NCBI RefSeq assembly: GCF_020911725.1
Contig: NZ_CP076620.1
Coordinates: 2,803,001 to 2,867,000, forward strand
DNA from: Clostridium cadaveris
Lineage (GTDB): Bacteria; Bacillota; Clostridia; Clostridiales; Clostridiaceae
Direction: 5' to 3'
Length of the DNA stretch: 64,000 bases
Below the pieces are notes generated by a model. It worked only from the letters and a program-made list of their open reading frames with translations, was not told the DNA's origin and did not search any database. A program made the translations under genes and the position numbers. Shown piece after piece: positions 29,256-38,770 of this stretch. Each line of letters begins with the position of its first letter. The first letter of the stretch is position 1.

Positions 29256-29888
29256 CTAACTAAAAAAGCTTTTTATAATCTCTACTATTTTAAATCCAAA
29301 AGTAACATCTTTCTCTTTTTTAGTTCCATCTACTAAGTTATATTCTTCGTCGTCTAAAACTTCTTTCATATTTTTTTCATTTTCATCATAAGCCGGTTCA
29401 CCTTTTGATATATCAACAAAACATAGAGGAGGAAACATAACACACCACCAATTTTGTCCCTCTCCATTTCCTATAAGTATTCTATAAGCTTCATATTCTC
29501 CTTGAGGAAGAACTATATTACCATAAGTCTTTACAGGAAAGTTCTGCTTATTAAGCTGTATGTTCACTCCATAATCATATCCGTTATCTCTAATTGCTTT
29601 TAAGCATATATTCCTAACATTTTCTTCTTCACTTATTAAAATATTTCTAGATTGCTCTTTTGACTTTGACTCTTTAAGCTTTGGAGCTATATACCCTAAA
29701 ACCTGATCTCTAACTTTGAGTTTAAGAGCTTGATCCTCTTCACTATCACTGTTTGCCAATACATGAAATCTTATTATCTTTGAACTCATACTTTCTTTAG
29801 TTTCCTCTGCTTGTACATTTTTATTATATCCATTAAATAAAACTATAATTCCTATAAAACTAAGCACTAATGCTATTACTTTCTTCAT
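29256..29888 (-). CDS. spoIIR: Stage II sporulation protein R
   Basis: Secreted forespore signal that triggers SpoIIGA to process pro-sigma-E in the mother cell. About 210 residues: signal peptide at residues 4-25 (VIALVLSFIGIIVLFNGY), then the SpoIIR domain with KIIRFHVLANSDSEEDQALKLKVRDQVL and the C-terminal GEGQNWWCVMFPPLCFVD block. The ATG at 29888 is favoured by spacing from AGAGG, though 29897 is possible. A sequence GTATA followed 14 nt later by TGTAAATAAT about 30 nt upstream resembles a sigma-F promoter, weakly. Confidence 0.93.
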   Translation of the reverse strand: MKKVIALVLSFIGIIVLFNGYNKNVQAEETKESMSSKIIRFHVLANSDSEEDQALKLKVRDQVLGYIAPKLKESKSKEQSRNILISEEENVRNICLKAIRDNGYDYGVNIQLNKQNFPVKTYGNIVLPQGEYEAYRILIGNGEGQNWWCVMFPPLCFVDISKGEPAYDENEKNMKEVLDDEEYNLVDGTKKEKDVTFGFKIVEIIKSFFS

Positions 29889-29965
29889 ACCACTCATCCT
29901 CTCCTTTAGTTGTTATTATTTACAATATAAGGTTTTTTATACATAGATTCTAAAATTTTTTAAAG

Positions 29966-30037
29966 AAAAAACATTCTTCTTTTTGAAAGCTTAATAAAAT
30001 CAATCTAGAATATAACTTTCATTTGAAGAATGTTTTT
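29966..30037 (-). terminator. Terminator of the gerK operon
   Basis: Arms AAAAACATTCTTC (29966-29978) and GAAGAATGTTTTT (30025-30037), with additional internal pairing GAAAG/CTTTC, followed in the minus direction by a T-rich tract. It lies just past the gerKC stop. Confidence 0.8.
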
Positions 30038-30044
30038 AATTTAG

Positions 30045-31226
30045 TTATTTAATTATACCTGTGGTCTTTATGTTCGTATCTACCTCTATATTGATTTTGC
30101 TATTCGAATATACTTCGGACCAATTCTCTCCAAACTTCTCCCATATTGATGGTTTAAATTTTCTTATATAATCATCTATTCCTACAATATCAATACCTAT
30201 GTTCTGCTGAATACTTTTCATAATCTTTGTACCTTCTTCTGCTATAGTATTATTAAAAATAGATTCAAGTTCATCTATTTCTTCTAGAGTCAAAGGTCTT
30301 TCCTTATATCCCTCTTTTATAGCACCACTAAGCTTAAGATAAATATTTATGTTCACTTTACCATCATTTTCGCTGACTTCTATTTTCCTTCGTACTCTTT
30401 CTATCTCGTAGTCGTAAGGATGACCTTCTAAGTTCACAACCTTTACTACTTTTTTTGCCTTTCCCCTAAGCACTTCTACTGTAGTAGTCTCTGCATCATT
30501 TAGTTGACCTTTAAATTCATAATTCTCCATAACCCCTATACCGCTAAGTTTTATTTCCTTATTTTCTCGATCCATTTTTAGTATAGGCAAAATAGCATTA
30601 CCTTTTTCAGCAAGGCTGGTTAAAAAGTCATTTAAAGATACTTCTACTGCTGATTCAAAGCTTTGATTATTTTCTAATATCCCACTTATATACGTCTGTA
30701 TATGTTTATCTATATCGAATTCAGCCTTCATAAACTGTTCTACAGATCCATCAGTTAGAACAACATATATTTTTCTATTTAAATTCGATTGTCTTCTTAT
30801 ATAGTCAACAATTTCTCTAAAAGTATCTGGATATTTAAAAAGTTCCTGATTTATAAGAATCAATCTAGCATGACCTAAATATATGCTTCTGCTACTTTTA
30901 TTATTTGCTTCTGCAAAAGCTCCCTCCATAGAGTACGTACTCACTGTTATTGTACCATCTTTTTCAATTACAGCTTGAGAAGGCGAAAAGTGACTTATGT
31001 CTGGAAAACCATAAGTTATCTTTAGCTTCTTTATATTTCTAGCACTATATGCTCCTTCTTTATTCTCATCCTTTATTTTCTGTTCCTTGTCTATATCTTC
31101 TCCAACATCTATCCCTATTGTAGAAACAAATACCTTTCTTTCTATCTCATACTTATCCCAGCAACCACTAAATATAAGAGGGAATAGCACAATTAAAAAC
31201 GTAGCGATCAGCTTTCTATGTTTCAT
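30045..31226 (-). CDS. gerKC: Germinant receptor C subunit (Ger(x)C lipoprotein)
   Basis: Lipoprotein subunit of a GerA-type spore germinant receptor in the spore inner membrane. The 393-residue product has a lipobox LIFSGC with Cys22 after a short signal peptide, then the GerAC domain (CWDKYEIERKVFVSTIGIDVG; SSRSIYLGHARLILINQELF). The start ATG overlaps the gerKB stop by 4 nt (ATGA). The receptor's germinant cannot be read from sequence. The Ger(x)C label is certain; the K suffix follows clostridial naming and operon order. Confidence 0.9.
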   Translation of the reverse strand: MKHRKLIATFLIVLFPLIFSGCWDKYEIERKVFVSTIGIDVGEDIDKEQKIKDENKEGAYSARNIKKLKITYGFPDISHFSPSQAVIEKDGTITVSTYSMEGAFAEANNKSSRSIYLGHARLILINQELFKYPDTFREIVDYIRRQSNLNRKIYVVLTDGSVEQFMKAEFDIDKHIQTYISGILENNQSFESAVEVSLNDFLTSLAEKGNAILPILKMDRENKEIKLSGIGVMENYEFKGQLNDAETTTVEVLRGKAKKVVKVVNLEGHPYDYEIERVRRKIEVSENDGKVNINIYLKLSGAIKEGYKERPLTLEEIDELESIFNNTIAEEGTKIMKSIQQNIGIDIVGIDDYIRKFKPSIWEKFGENWSEVYSNSKINIEVDTNIKTTGIIK

Positions 31227-32323
31227 CGTACCCCCCTCCTTCTTTCCTTTTTTATAACATTAATTATAAAAAGCAATATAGGTACTATAACTATATTTAT
31301 AAATTCTAATGGAATTAATAACTTTTTGCAGAGATAATCTAGGTGAATTATATTGTCAGCATACATGGTTATAAAATAAATTATAGGAATTAATATTATA
31401 GCTCCTATCCTTGCTTTTCTTATCTTAAATCCATATCTCATTGTGTAGCATGCAAAATAAAGTAAAGCTATAAATGTAGTAAAATAAAATAATATCCACA
31501 AAATCATAACTATGCCTTCCCATCTTTCCACAAAGTTTCCAGGTATATCTATAGATGCTATCATGGTTATAGCGGGCCATAGCAAACTCTTTGTTTCTTC
31601 TACCTCAAATATAGAAATACAATATATTGTTAAGAAAGAATAAAAAACAGCTATGAAAATTATAGACCATAGAGTTATTTTCTTAATTTTTTTTCTATCT
31701 TTTATAAACGGTGCTGTTAAAAATAATATTTCATAACCCCCAAATGCTAAGAACCCCCTATAAACTCCACTTACATATGTTTCATATATACCGCTTTTCC
31801 CAATTGGCATTATATTTGTAAAGTCAACAGAATTTATCAAAAATATAAAACCTAAAATCATAGGTATAAATACTATGAAAAATACGACTTCATTAAATTT
31901 CATTAAATCGCCAACGCCAAAACCAACCACATATATTCCTAAGGCTAATATAGTTAAAACCAAAAATTCTATTGGAGTATTTTGAAGCAAGTAAATCTTT
32001 AAAACCTCAGCAAATCTCCTCATGTCTACGGATAAGGTTACAACTACATAAATCATAAATAAAAATAAATTTATATATCCAAAAAACTTTCCAAATGAAT
32101 TAAAAATTATCTCTACATAAGAGTCAAAATTGTTGAGTTTTTGTACATAATATATTAAAGATACCATGATAAGTGCAAGCACACCTGCAACCAATGCACT
32201 TATCCAGCCGTCTCTGCCTGCCACCTCACACACGTATCTAGGATAAGAAAATGCCCCTACACCTATAGTTGTGAGTACAATTGTCGTAAATAGCCCGTAC
32301 GGTCTTATGCTCTCATCATTCAT
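31223..32323 (-). CDS. gerKB: Germinant receptor B subunit (spore permease)
   Basis: Integral membrane subunit, amino-acid/polyamine permease fold, 366 residues with about ten helices. It opens IRPYGLFTTIVLTTIGVGAFSYPRYVCEVAG, the GerAB signature, where the permease fold places the germinant pocket. The ribosome site AAAGGAGG precedes ATG. It sits 15 nt after gerKA and overlaps gerKC by 4 nt. Confidence 0.9.
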   Translation of the reverse strand: MNDESIRPYGLFTTIVLTTIGVGAFSYPRYVCEVAGRDGWISALVAGVLALIMVSLIYYVQKLNNFDSYVEIIFNSFGKFFGYINLFLFMIYVVVTLSVDMRRFAEVLKIYLLQNTPIEFLVLTILALGIYVVGFGVGDLMKFNEVVFFIVFIPMILGFIFLINSVDFTNIMPIGKSGIYETYVSGVYRGFLAFGGYEILFLTAPFIKDRKKIKKITLWSIIFIAVFYSFLTIYCISIFEVEETKSLLWPAITMIASIDIPGNFVERWEGIVMILWILFYFTTFIALLYFACYTMRYGFKIRKARIGAIILIPIIYFITMYADNIIHLDYLCKKLLIPLEFINIVIVPILLFIINVIKKERRRGVR

Positions 32324-32338
32324 ACAATTCCCTCCTTT

Positions 32339-33805
32339 TTAAGGTGTTTCTTTTTGTCTTATCTTATCTCCTATATCCATAAAATCTGGTCTTCTAATGA
32401 ACTTTTTCCATGGATACCTAAAGAATAAATCCTTAAAGTTATCTTTAGTTGTTTCTACAACTGGAGACAAATAAGAATATCCAAAGCTTTTAAGTTTAAT
32501 CAAATGTATTAAAAAAAGTATACATCCAAAGGTTATTCCATAAAGCCCTGCTATAGATGCTGCTATTATTATTAAGAACCTAACTATTCTTAAAGCATAG
32601 GTAACCTCATAATTTGATGTTATAAAACTTGTAATAGAAGTAACTCCAACTATTATTACCATTATAGGACTTATTATTCCGGCGCTCACTGCGGCCTGAC
32701 CTATCACAAGACCTCCAACTATCCCAATAGTAGCTCCTATAGCTTTAGGCAGTCTTACGATGGCTTCTAAAAGCAATGCCATACTTATTTCCATGAGCAA
32801 AGCTTCTACAAAAGCTGGAAATGGCACTCCCTCTCTAGCTGCTGCTATAGAATAAGCAAGTTTAGTAGGTATTATAGAGGTATGAAAAGAAGTTACCGCT
32901 ACGTACAACCCTGGTAGAACCACTGCTAAGATTATAGCAAATGCCCTTATAAACCTTGTTAAAGAACCATACATCCATCTTTGATAATAATCATCTGGTG
33001 ATTGAAAAAACTGTGGAAGTGTAGCTGGTACTATAAGTGCAAATGGAGAATTATCTACAAGGATACCAACTCTCCCTTCATAAAGAGCTGCTGCTACAAC
33101 ATCAGGCCTTTCTGTAGATTGAATCTGTGGAAAAACACTCCAAGGATCATCTTCTATAAGCTGAGACACGTATCCACTATCTAATATGGCATCTATGTCA
33201 ATCTTGTTCAGTCTCTTCTTAGTTTCCTCTAAAACTTTTTCATCAACTATATCTTTTATGTAAGTTATGTTAATATCAGTTTTTGACCTTTCTCCAAGAG
33301 ACATTGGTTCAACCTTTAATCTTGGATCCCTAATTCTTCTTCTAAGAAGAACAGAATTAAACCGTATAGTCTCTGTAAAGCCTTCTCTCGGACCTCTTAC
33401 TACTGTCTCTCCTGCTGGTTCTCCTACTCCTCTATTAGGCCATGCTCTTGTAGCAAATACTAATGCTTTAGTACTTCCATCTAAAAGCATTAGTGTATCA
33501 CCGGATAATAATGCAGTTATGCCATCATCTAAAGAATCTATTTCTTTTAAATCTGTAAGGGTTATTACTCTTTCTTTTATCATTTCTAGAGACATACTTT
33601 CTTTGTTGCTCATAAATTCTTCTAACACATATTCATTTAACAGAACTTTATCTGCCATCCCATCAATGTATATAAGTGCGGCGTTATTATTCCCACCTTC
33701 AAATGTTCTATATACAATATCTGAGGCACCCTCTAATACAGATTTTATATATATGAGATTATCTTCTAGTTTCTCATACACCTTTATACCTTTTTCTTCC
33801 TTCAC
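32339..33805 (-). CDS. gerKA: Germinant receptor A subunit (GerA family)
   Basis: The A subunit of the receptor, 488 residues: a soluble N-terminal region (about 1-250), then a membrane region with five or six helices. Family blocks are ALIYIDGMADK, RTLWPNRG-like ATRAWPNRGVGEPAGETVVRGPREGFTE split by several residues, and PSAVLYEGRVGILVDNSPFALIVP-like sequence (here ALYEGRVGILVDNSPFALI). The start is GTG (33803-33805), 5 nt after GGAGGGG; the upstream ATG lies within that ribosome site. Forespore (sigma-G) control is expected from the family, not shown here. Confidence 0.9.
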   Translation of the reverse strand: MKEEKGIKVYEKLEDNLIYIKSVLEGASDIVYRTFEGGNNNAALIYIDGMADKVLLNEYVLEEFMSNKESMSLEMIKERVITLTDLKEIDSLDDGITALLSGDTLMLLDGSTKALVFATRAWPNRGVGEPAGETVVRGPREGFTETIRFNSVLLRRRIRDPRLKVEPMSLGERSKTDINITYIKDIVDEKVLEETKKRLNKIDIDAILDSGYVSQLIEDDPWSVFPQIQSTERPDVVAAALYEGRVGILVDNSPFALIVPATLPQFFQSPDDYYQRWMYGSLTRFIRAFAIILAVVLPGLYVAVTSFHTSIIPTKLAYSIAAAREGVPFPAFVEALLMEISMALLLEAIVRLPKAIGATIGIVGGLVIGQAAVSAGIISPIMVIIVGVTSITSFITSNYEVTYALRIVRFLIIIAASIAGLYGITFGCILFLIHLIKLKSFGYSYLSPVVETTKDNFKDLFFRYPWKKFIRRPDFMDIGDKIRQKETP

Positions 33806-33880
33806 TATAACCCCTCCCATTATATTGAATTCATTATTGTGTCCTCAGTTTATTTTTTTCAATAAAATAAATTCTATGCA

Positions 33881-33956
33881 AAAAGAGATACTATTAATTT
33901 AAGTTCAGTCAAGATTCCTAAAAAATCTCGAAAATGAACTTAATAATAGCATCTCT
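33881..33956 (-). terminator. Long imperfect hairpin downstream of ispE
   Basis: AGAGATGCTATTATTAAGTTCA pairs with a near-complement on the other side of a 27-nt loop region, followed in the minus direction by CTCTTTTTG. Probable terminator, more than 100 nt past the ispE stop. Confidence 0.6.
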
Positions 33957-34059
33957 AACACGATTATTTTTCTATTTGATTTATATCAATTATAACACTC
34001 ACATCTCTTTTTAGATATTCTATAACAATATTCACACTCCTAGATAACAAATTCTTATC

Positions 34060-34902
34060 TTATATAGTTCTTGTTATATATACCTCATTAAAATTCTTCT
34101 TCATTGCATCATAACATTTTTGTGCTTCTAACATGTTGTCAAAAATACCAAAGACAGTAGGCCCGCTACCACTCATAAGAGAACCTTCTGCTCCCATTTT
34201 CATCATTTCACGCTTTATATCTTTTAATACCCTATGCTTATTTAATGTGACATTTTCCAGTACATTTTTCATATTTCTGCTTATAAATTTCTCATCTTCT
34301 CTTTCTATTGCTTGTATTAGAGCTTTTGTATTTGGATGCTTATGAATCTTTTTTATATCTATAGATCCATAAACTTCTTTTGTTGATACTCCAAAATTCG
34401 GCTTAACTAGAACCAGTATATGATTTTGAAATCTCTTTAAAGGTGTAACTTCTTCTCCTATACCTTTAATTAAAGCTGTTCCACCATATATGCAAAATGG
34501 TATATCTGCACCTATAGTAACTCCTATAGCCGCCAATTTTTCTTTAGGCACATTTACATTAAATAAATTATTCATAGCTTTTATGACAGCCGCTCCATCA
34601 GTACTTCCCCCTGCAAGACCTGCCGCTACAGGTATATTCTTTTCTATTTCTATTCTAACTCCATTTTTTATTTTAAAAGTTTCTAGAAACAATTCAGCTG
34701 CCCTATAAGCTATATTTCTCCTATCTGTTGGCACATAATTTTTATTACACTTTATTTCTATTCCAGATGGAATTTTTACTACATTTATCACATCATACAA
34801 ATCTATAGTCTGCATTATCATTTCTAAAAAATGATATCCATCTTCTCTCTTGCCTACAATATCTAAAGAAAGATTAACTTTTCCATAGGCTTTTACTTTC
34901 AT
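34060..34902 (-). CDS. ispE: 4-diphosphocytidyl-2-C-methyl-D-erythritol kinase
   Basis: Fourth enzyme of the MEP pathway to isoprenoid precursors. The 280-residue GHMP kinase begins MKVKAYGKVNLSLDIVGKREDGYHFLEMIM, with the catalytic Lys10 and Tyr region typical of IspE. It has the ATP loop PVAAGLAGGSTDGAAVIKAM near residue 95 and GSLMSGSGPTVFGIF near 245. Length is standard. It is alone between the gerK operon and the cyanophycin genes. Confidence 0.96.
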   Translation of the reverse strand: MKVKAYGKVNLSLDIVGKREDGYHFLEMIMQTIDLYDVINVVKIPSGIEIKCNKNYVPTDRRNIAYRAAELFLETFKIKNGVRIEIEKNIPVAAGLAGGSTDGAAVIKAMNNLFNVNVPKEKLAAIGVTIGADIPFCIYGGTALIKGIGEEVTPLKRFQNHILVLVKPNFGVSTKEVYGSIDIKKIHKHPNTKALIQAIEREDEKFISRNMKNVLENVTLNKHRVLKDIKREMMKMGAEGSLMSGSGPTVFGIFDNMLEAQKCYDAMKKNFNEVYITRTI

Positions 34903-35199
34903 ATATATCCCACCTTATTGAATTCTCATTTCTATATTATATATCATAATATTAATATACTCTAGATACAATTAAAATGAGTCCTTAAGATGACAATTAA
35001 TAATCTCTATAAAATAAAAAGCGTGTGGTTTTGATAATTGGACTTACGTTTATCAAAACTACACGCTGTATAAATTAATTATACATTTTTTTCTTAGAAT
35101 ATAAATGAGAACTCTCTCTTTTATAAAGAAAATTTATATTACAAAAATTATTTTACAGCAATATTTGTTGACTCCTTATAAAAAATTATCTATTGCTAA
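34903..35199 (-). other. Intergenic region with the cphA terminator
   Basis: 297 nt without coding potential. It holds the ispE ribosome site at its left end and a terminator at 35013-35067 serving cphA. Confidence 0.6.
35013..35067 (-). terminator. Terminator of cphB-cphA
   Basis: AGCGTGTAGTTTTGATAAA and TTATCAAAACCACACGCT pair (one mismatch), followed in the minus direction by TTTTTATTTTAT. It lies about 130 nt after the cphA stop. Confidence 0.85.
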
Positions 35200-37821
35200 T
35201 TATCCTAATTTAGGTATATCATCCCTATATTCTGTTTTTATATAGTTTTTTATTAGAGCTCTTACTCCATCGAAATCTTCAAAGAATACAACTACGATAT
35301 CTCCCGGATTCATCATATCTAAAGCTGCTTTTAATGCACTGACTTCATCTAATATGGTAGTTACATTTTCATTGCTTATAGAAGATTCATCAATACCTTT
35401 TTTCAAAATCTCCGCTATTTCTCCTGTCATACGACCTCTTTTTTCTTTATCTTCTTTAACTACAATATAATCAAAGAAGTTTCCACTTATTCTTCCTACC
35501 TCTACTACATTAGAATCCATTCTATCTCCCGGAACCCCTATAACTCCAATAAGTCTATTATGAGGCAACCTTTTAAGTCCTCTTATAACAGCTTTGTATC
35601 CCTCTATATTGTGTCCATAATCAAGTACTACTTTCCCTCCATTAACTTCAAATACATTAAATCTTCCTGGATTATTTTCTTCATCGCCTTTAAAACTTCT
35701 CAATCCTTTAGCTATAGTGCAATAATCTACGCCTAATCCAACTAATGCACTACATGCACCTAATGCATTTTCCACATTATAATCTAATGCTCCATTTAAA
35801 GTTATAGGAATATCCTTTATATCGGTTACATAAAAAATCTTTTTATCCTTTTCTACATATATTGATTGATCATTTATGTAAACTCCATATCCACCTTTTT
35901 TTATATTTTCTCTCAAATAAGGATTATCCTTATCTTTTGAAAAGATTATAGGATTTCCTTTTACTCTGTTTAAAATATCCAAACTAACAGGATCATCACC
36001 ATTTATTACGCTATACCCATCCTTTTTAACAGCTTCTAATACAAGAGATTTTACATTTGCTAAATCTTCTATAGTGTTTATGCCATCAAGTCCAAGATGG
36101 TCCTCACTTATGTTAGTTACTATCCCTACATCAGCCAAATCATAGCATAATCCATTTCTTATAATACCGCCTCTAGCAGTTTCTAATACTGCCACTTCGA
36201 CATCTTTGTTCATAAGTACTGTTTTAGCACTTTCATACCCTGTGTCATCACCTTTGTGAATACACTTGTCATTTACATAAATGCCACTAGTAGTAGTCAT
36301 ACCTACGCTATATCCCATACAACTTAATGTATGCCCTATTATTCTTGTTGTAGTTGTCTTACCATTTGTTCCTGTAACTGCAACTATAGGAATTGATTTA
36401 GGTGAATTTTTAAACATCATATTTACAATAGCCTCTCCAACTGGTCTTGACGACCCTTCATAAGGGTAATGGTGCATTCTTATTCCTGGTCCTGCATTTA
36501 CCTCCATTATAATCCCTTTGTCTTTTAATGGAATAGCAAGATCTTCATGACACACATCTATTCCGCATATATTCAAATTAAGCGACGCTGCTGCTCTCTC
36601 AAAAATCTCTATATTTTCTCTACACACCTTATCTGTATAATCGATGGCTGTACCACCTGTAGAAAGATTTGCATTTTCTCTTAGGTATACTTTCTCGCCT
36701 TTTGGAATAATAGAATGAAGTTTAAATCCCTGTCTTGAAATAGCATTTAGCATATTATCATTAATCTTAACTTTGGTAAGAGGCTTTTCATGTTCTTCTC
36801 CTCTTTTAGGATCTGAATTCAATTCTCCTATTAATTCCTTTAAAGTTTTTCTGCCGTCTCCTACAACTGATGGAGGAAGTCTTAAAGATGCTGCTACCAT
36901 CTTCCCGTCAATCATGCATATTCTAAAATCTTTTCCTGTATAGTATTTCTCTATTATTATTTCATTGTAATTTTTTCTAATTTCACTGAAAGCCTCAGTG
37001 AGTTCTTTTTGGTTCTTTATATTTACTTTTACACCATTTCCATGGTTTCCATATCTAGGTTTTAATACCACAGGATAAGTTATAGATTCTGCCTGAATTA
37101 AAGCTTCTAACAATGTGTTTACTATACCACCTGCAGCTACAGGTATACATTGGTTTTGTAATATCTTTTTTGTCATTACCTTGTCACATGCTAAATCAAC
37201 ATATGGACAGCTAGTTTCTTCCACTACAGTAGCCTCTATAATTTTGCTGTATTTTCCATACCCAAGCATATAAAATCCACTATCCCACATGCTCATTACA
37301 GGTATTTCTTTGCTTTTGGCCGCATTGACAATAGCCATAGTACTAGGTCCCATGACTTCTTCATTATAAATAGTCCTTACATCATTAAACTTTTCATCAA
37401 AGTTAAACTCCCTATCACTGCATAGAGCGTTTATAAAGTTTACGGCTAATTTAGCAATCTCAACAACAGTCTTTTTGTATTCATATTGTATTATATCATA
37501 ATACATATCGCCTCTTATTTCTCTGGCTTTTCCATAAGCAGCATCAATTCCAAGTCTATTTTGAAGGGCTATAATCATATGCTCACATATATGAGCTAGA
37601 TAGGTTCCTTCTTCTAATCTTTTTACAAATCCGCCTTCTTCATATATACCACATCTATGTGTATATAATTCTGGAATGCTTTCTAATAATCTTTTGTTAA
37701 AGTTAGGTATATCTTTGCTTGGTGTATCACAGTATCCCTGAAGATCCAGTTCCAATCTTATACACTTTTTATGAGAATAAATATTCCTTCCATCAAAGAT
37801 TTTATAACTCGTTATTTTCAT
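35200..37821 (-). CDS. cphA: Cyanophycin synthetase
   Basis: Polymerises aspartate and arginine into cyanophycin, a nitrogen-storage polymer, with ATP and without ribosomes. The 873-residue protein has the CphA layout: an N-terminal domain (1 to about 160), an ATP-grasp domain (about 200-470, with VVLKPRYGNHGNGVKV and IMEVNAGPGIRMHHYP) adding arginine or aspartate, and a C-terminal Mur-ligase domain (about 475-873) with P-loop GTNGKTTTTRIIGH near 484. The Mur-ligase core keeps KGDDTGYES and the downstream DYGHNIEGY loop. It overlaps the end of cphB by 20 nt; a GGAGG site lies 9 nt before its ATG. Confidence 0.94.
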   Translation of the reverse strand: MKITSYKIFDGRNIYSHKKCIRLELDLQGYCDTPSKDIPNFNKRLLESIPELYTHRCGIYEEGGFVKRLEEGTYLAHICEHMIIALQNRLGIDAAYGKAREIRGDMYYDIIQYEYKKTVVEIAKLAVNFINALCSDREFNFDEKFNDVRTIYNEEVMGPSTMAIVNAAKSKEIPVMSMWDSGFYMLGYGKYSKIIEATVVEETSCPYVDLACDKVMTKKILQNQCIPVAAGGIVNTLLEALIQAESITYPVVLKPRYGNHGNGVKVNIKNQKELTEAFSEIRKNYNEIIIEKYYTGKDFRICMIDGKMVAASLRLPPSVVGDGRKTLKELIGELNSDPKRGEEHEKPLTKVKINDNMLNAISRQGFKLHSIIPKGEKVYLRENANLSTGGTAIDYTDKVCRENIEIFERAAASLNLNICGIDVCHEDLAIPLKDKGIIMEVNAGPGIRMHHYPYEGSSRPVGEAIVNMMFKNSPKSIPIVAVTGTNGKTTTTRIIGHTLSCMGYSVGMTTTSGIYVNDKCIHKGDDTGYESAKTVLMNKDVEVAVLETARGGIIRNGLCYDLADVGIVTNISEDHLGLDGINTIEDLANVKSLVLEAVKKDGYSVINGDDPVSLDILNRVKGNPIIFSKDKDNPYLRENIKKGGYGVYINDQSIYVEKDKKIFYVTDIKDIPITLNGALDYNVENALGACSALVGLGVDYCTIAKGLRSFKGDEENNPGRFNVFEVNGGKVVLDYGHNIEGYKAVIRGLKRLPHNRLIGVIGVPGDRMDSNVVEVGRISGNFFDYIVVKEDKEKRGRMTGEIAEILKKGIDESSISNENVTTILDEVSALKAALDMMNPGDIVVVFFEDFDGVRALIKNYIKTEYRDDIPKLG

Positions 37822-38632
37822 TAAGAAATTCCTCCTCTAGCGGCCTTCCTGTGTTGAGGTCAAAGCCATCTCCCTCTTTTAATACATGCATTCTCACATC
37901 AAACAAACTTAAAAGCTCATTTTGATGCTGTTCAGACACATTCGAGTAAGAGAGATTTCTTCCGTCAATTACATAAACCGCACCCGACCCTTTGACTCTA
38001 AACTTGTTTTCGCTATCTACTATAATAGCTGTATCCTCATCTATTCCTATCCCTAATATTTCAGGATTCTCTGCCACACCTACCAAAAGCCTGCCTATTC
38101 TGCCTCTTTGAGCAAAATGTTGGTCTATTATAACTTTTGAAATAAGACCTAATCCAGGTGCCATTTTTAAAGTACATTTCTTTGGAGACTCATCATCTGG
38201 TCCATTTACTATCATAGTAGAGCTTACAACTGAAGCTCCTGCAGATGTACCTACAAAAATACATCCTCTTTCATAACTTTCAATAAGTTCTTTATGTAGA
38301 GGTGTTCCACCTAGAATACTAGTAATACGCAATTGATCACCACCAGTGAAAAACACTAAAGAAGCCTTTCTTATGATTTCTACTGCTTCTTTGCTATGAC
38401 ATTCCTCTCTGCTAGGGACGTACAATATACTTATATTTGAGACTCCAAGTTCCCTAAATATCCTTTTATATTTGTTGCCTGCTTCCTTTGGTGTTTCGGT
38501 AGCTATAGTTGCTATTACAAGCTCATCCTTCGATTTATCAATAGCGTTGCAAACTTCTCTTAAAATTTCTTTATTTCCTTTTTTGTCCTCAGCTCCTCCT
38601 ATTATGATTAATCGCTCTTTGACTTTTTCCAT
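37802..38632 (-). CDS. cphB: Cyanophycinase
   Basis: Serine-type peptidase (family S51) that hydrolyses cyanophycin to beta-Asp-Arg dipeptides. The 276-residue product carries the nucleophile Ser130 in GTSAGASVVS, FFTGGDQLRITS upstream, and IIDQHFAQRGRIGRLL with the active-site His. No signal peptide, so it acts in the cytoplasm. It is upstream of and overlaps cphA, so synthesis and breakdown enzymes are expressed from the same transcript. Confidence 0.94.
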   Translation of the reverse strand: MEKVKERLIIIGGAEDKKGNKEILREVCNAIDKSKDELVIATIATETPKEAGNKYKRIFRELGVSNISILYVPSREECHSKEAVEIIRKASLVFFTGGDQLRITSILGGTPLHKELIESYERGCIFVGTSAGASVVSSTMIVNGPDDESPKKCTLKMAPGLGLISKVIIDQHFAQRGRIGRLLVGVAENPEILGIGIDEDTAIIVDSENKFRVKGSGAVYVIDGRNLSYSNVSEQHQNELLSLFDVRMHVLKEGDGFDLNTGRPLEEEFLNENNEL

Positions 38633-38720
38633 TTAATAACCACCTTTTACACTTGTATACTATATTTTTAACCAATAAAGTTGTAAATATACACTTAATA
38701 TGTAATCCATTTTATTTCAC

Positions 38721-38760
38721 AAAAAATTACTATGCCTTAATAAGACATAGTAATTTTTTT
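38721..38760 (-). terminator. Terminator of sipL
   Basis: AATTACTATG and CATAGTAATT pair around a 12-nt loop, with T-tracts on both sides. It is 10 nt downstream of the sipL stop. Confidence 0.9.
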
Positions 38761-38770
38761 ATATTTTCTA

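Noticed and set aside
33960-34060. A 23-codon frame (GTG, minus strand) downstream of ispE
   Set aside because: The ribosome site is too close to the GTG, and the sequence has no recognisable domain.
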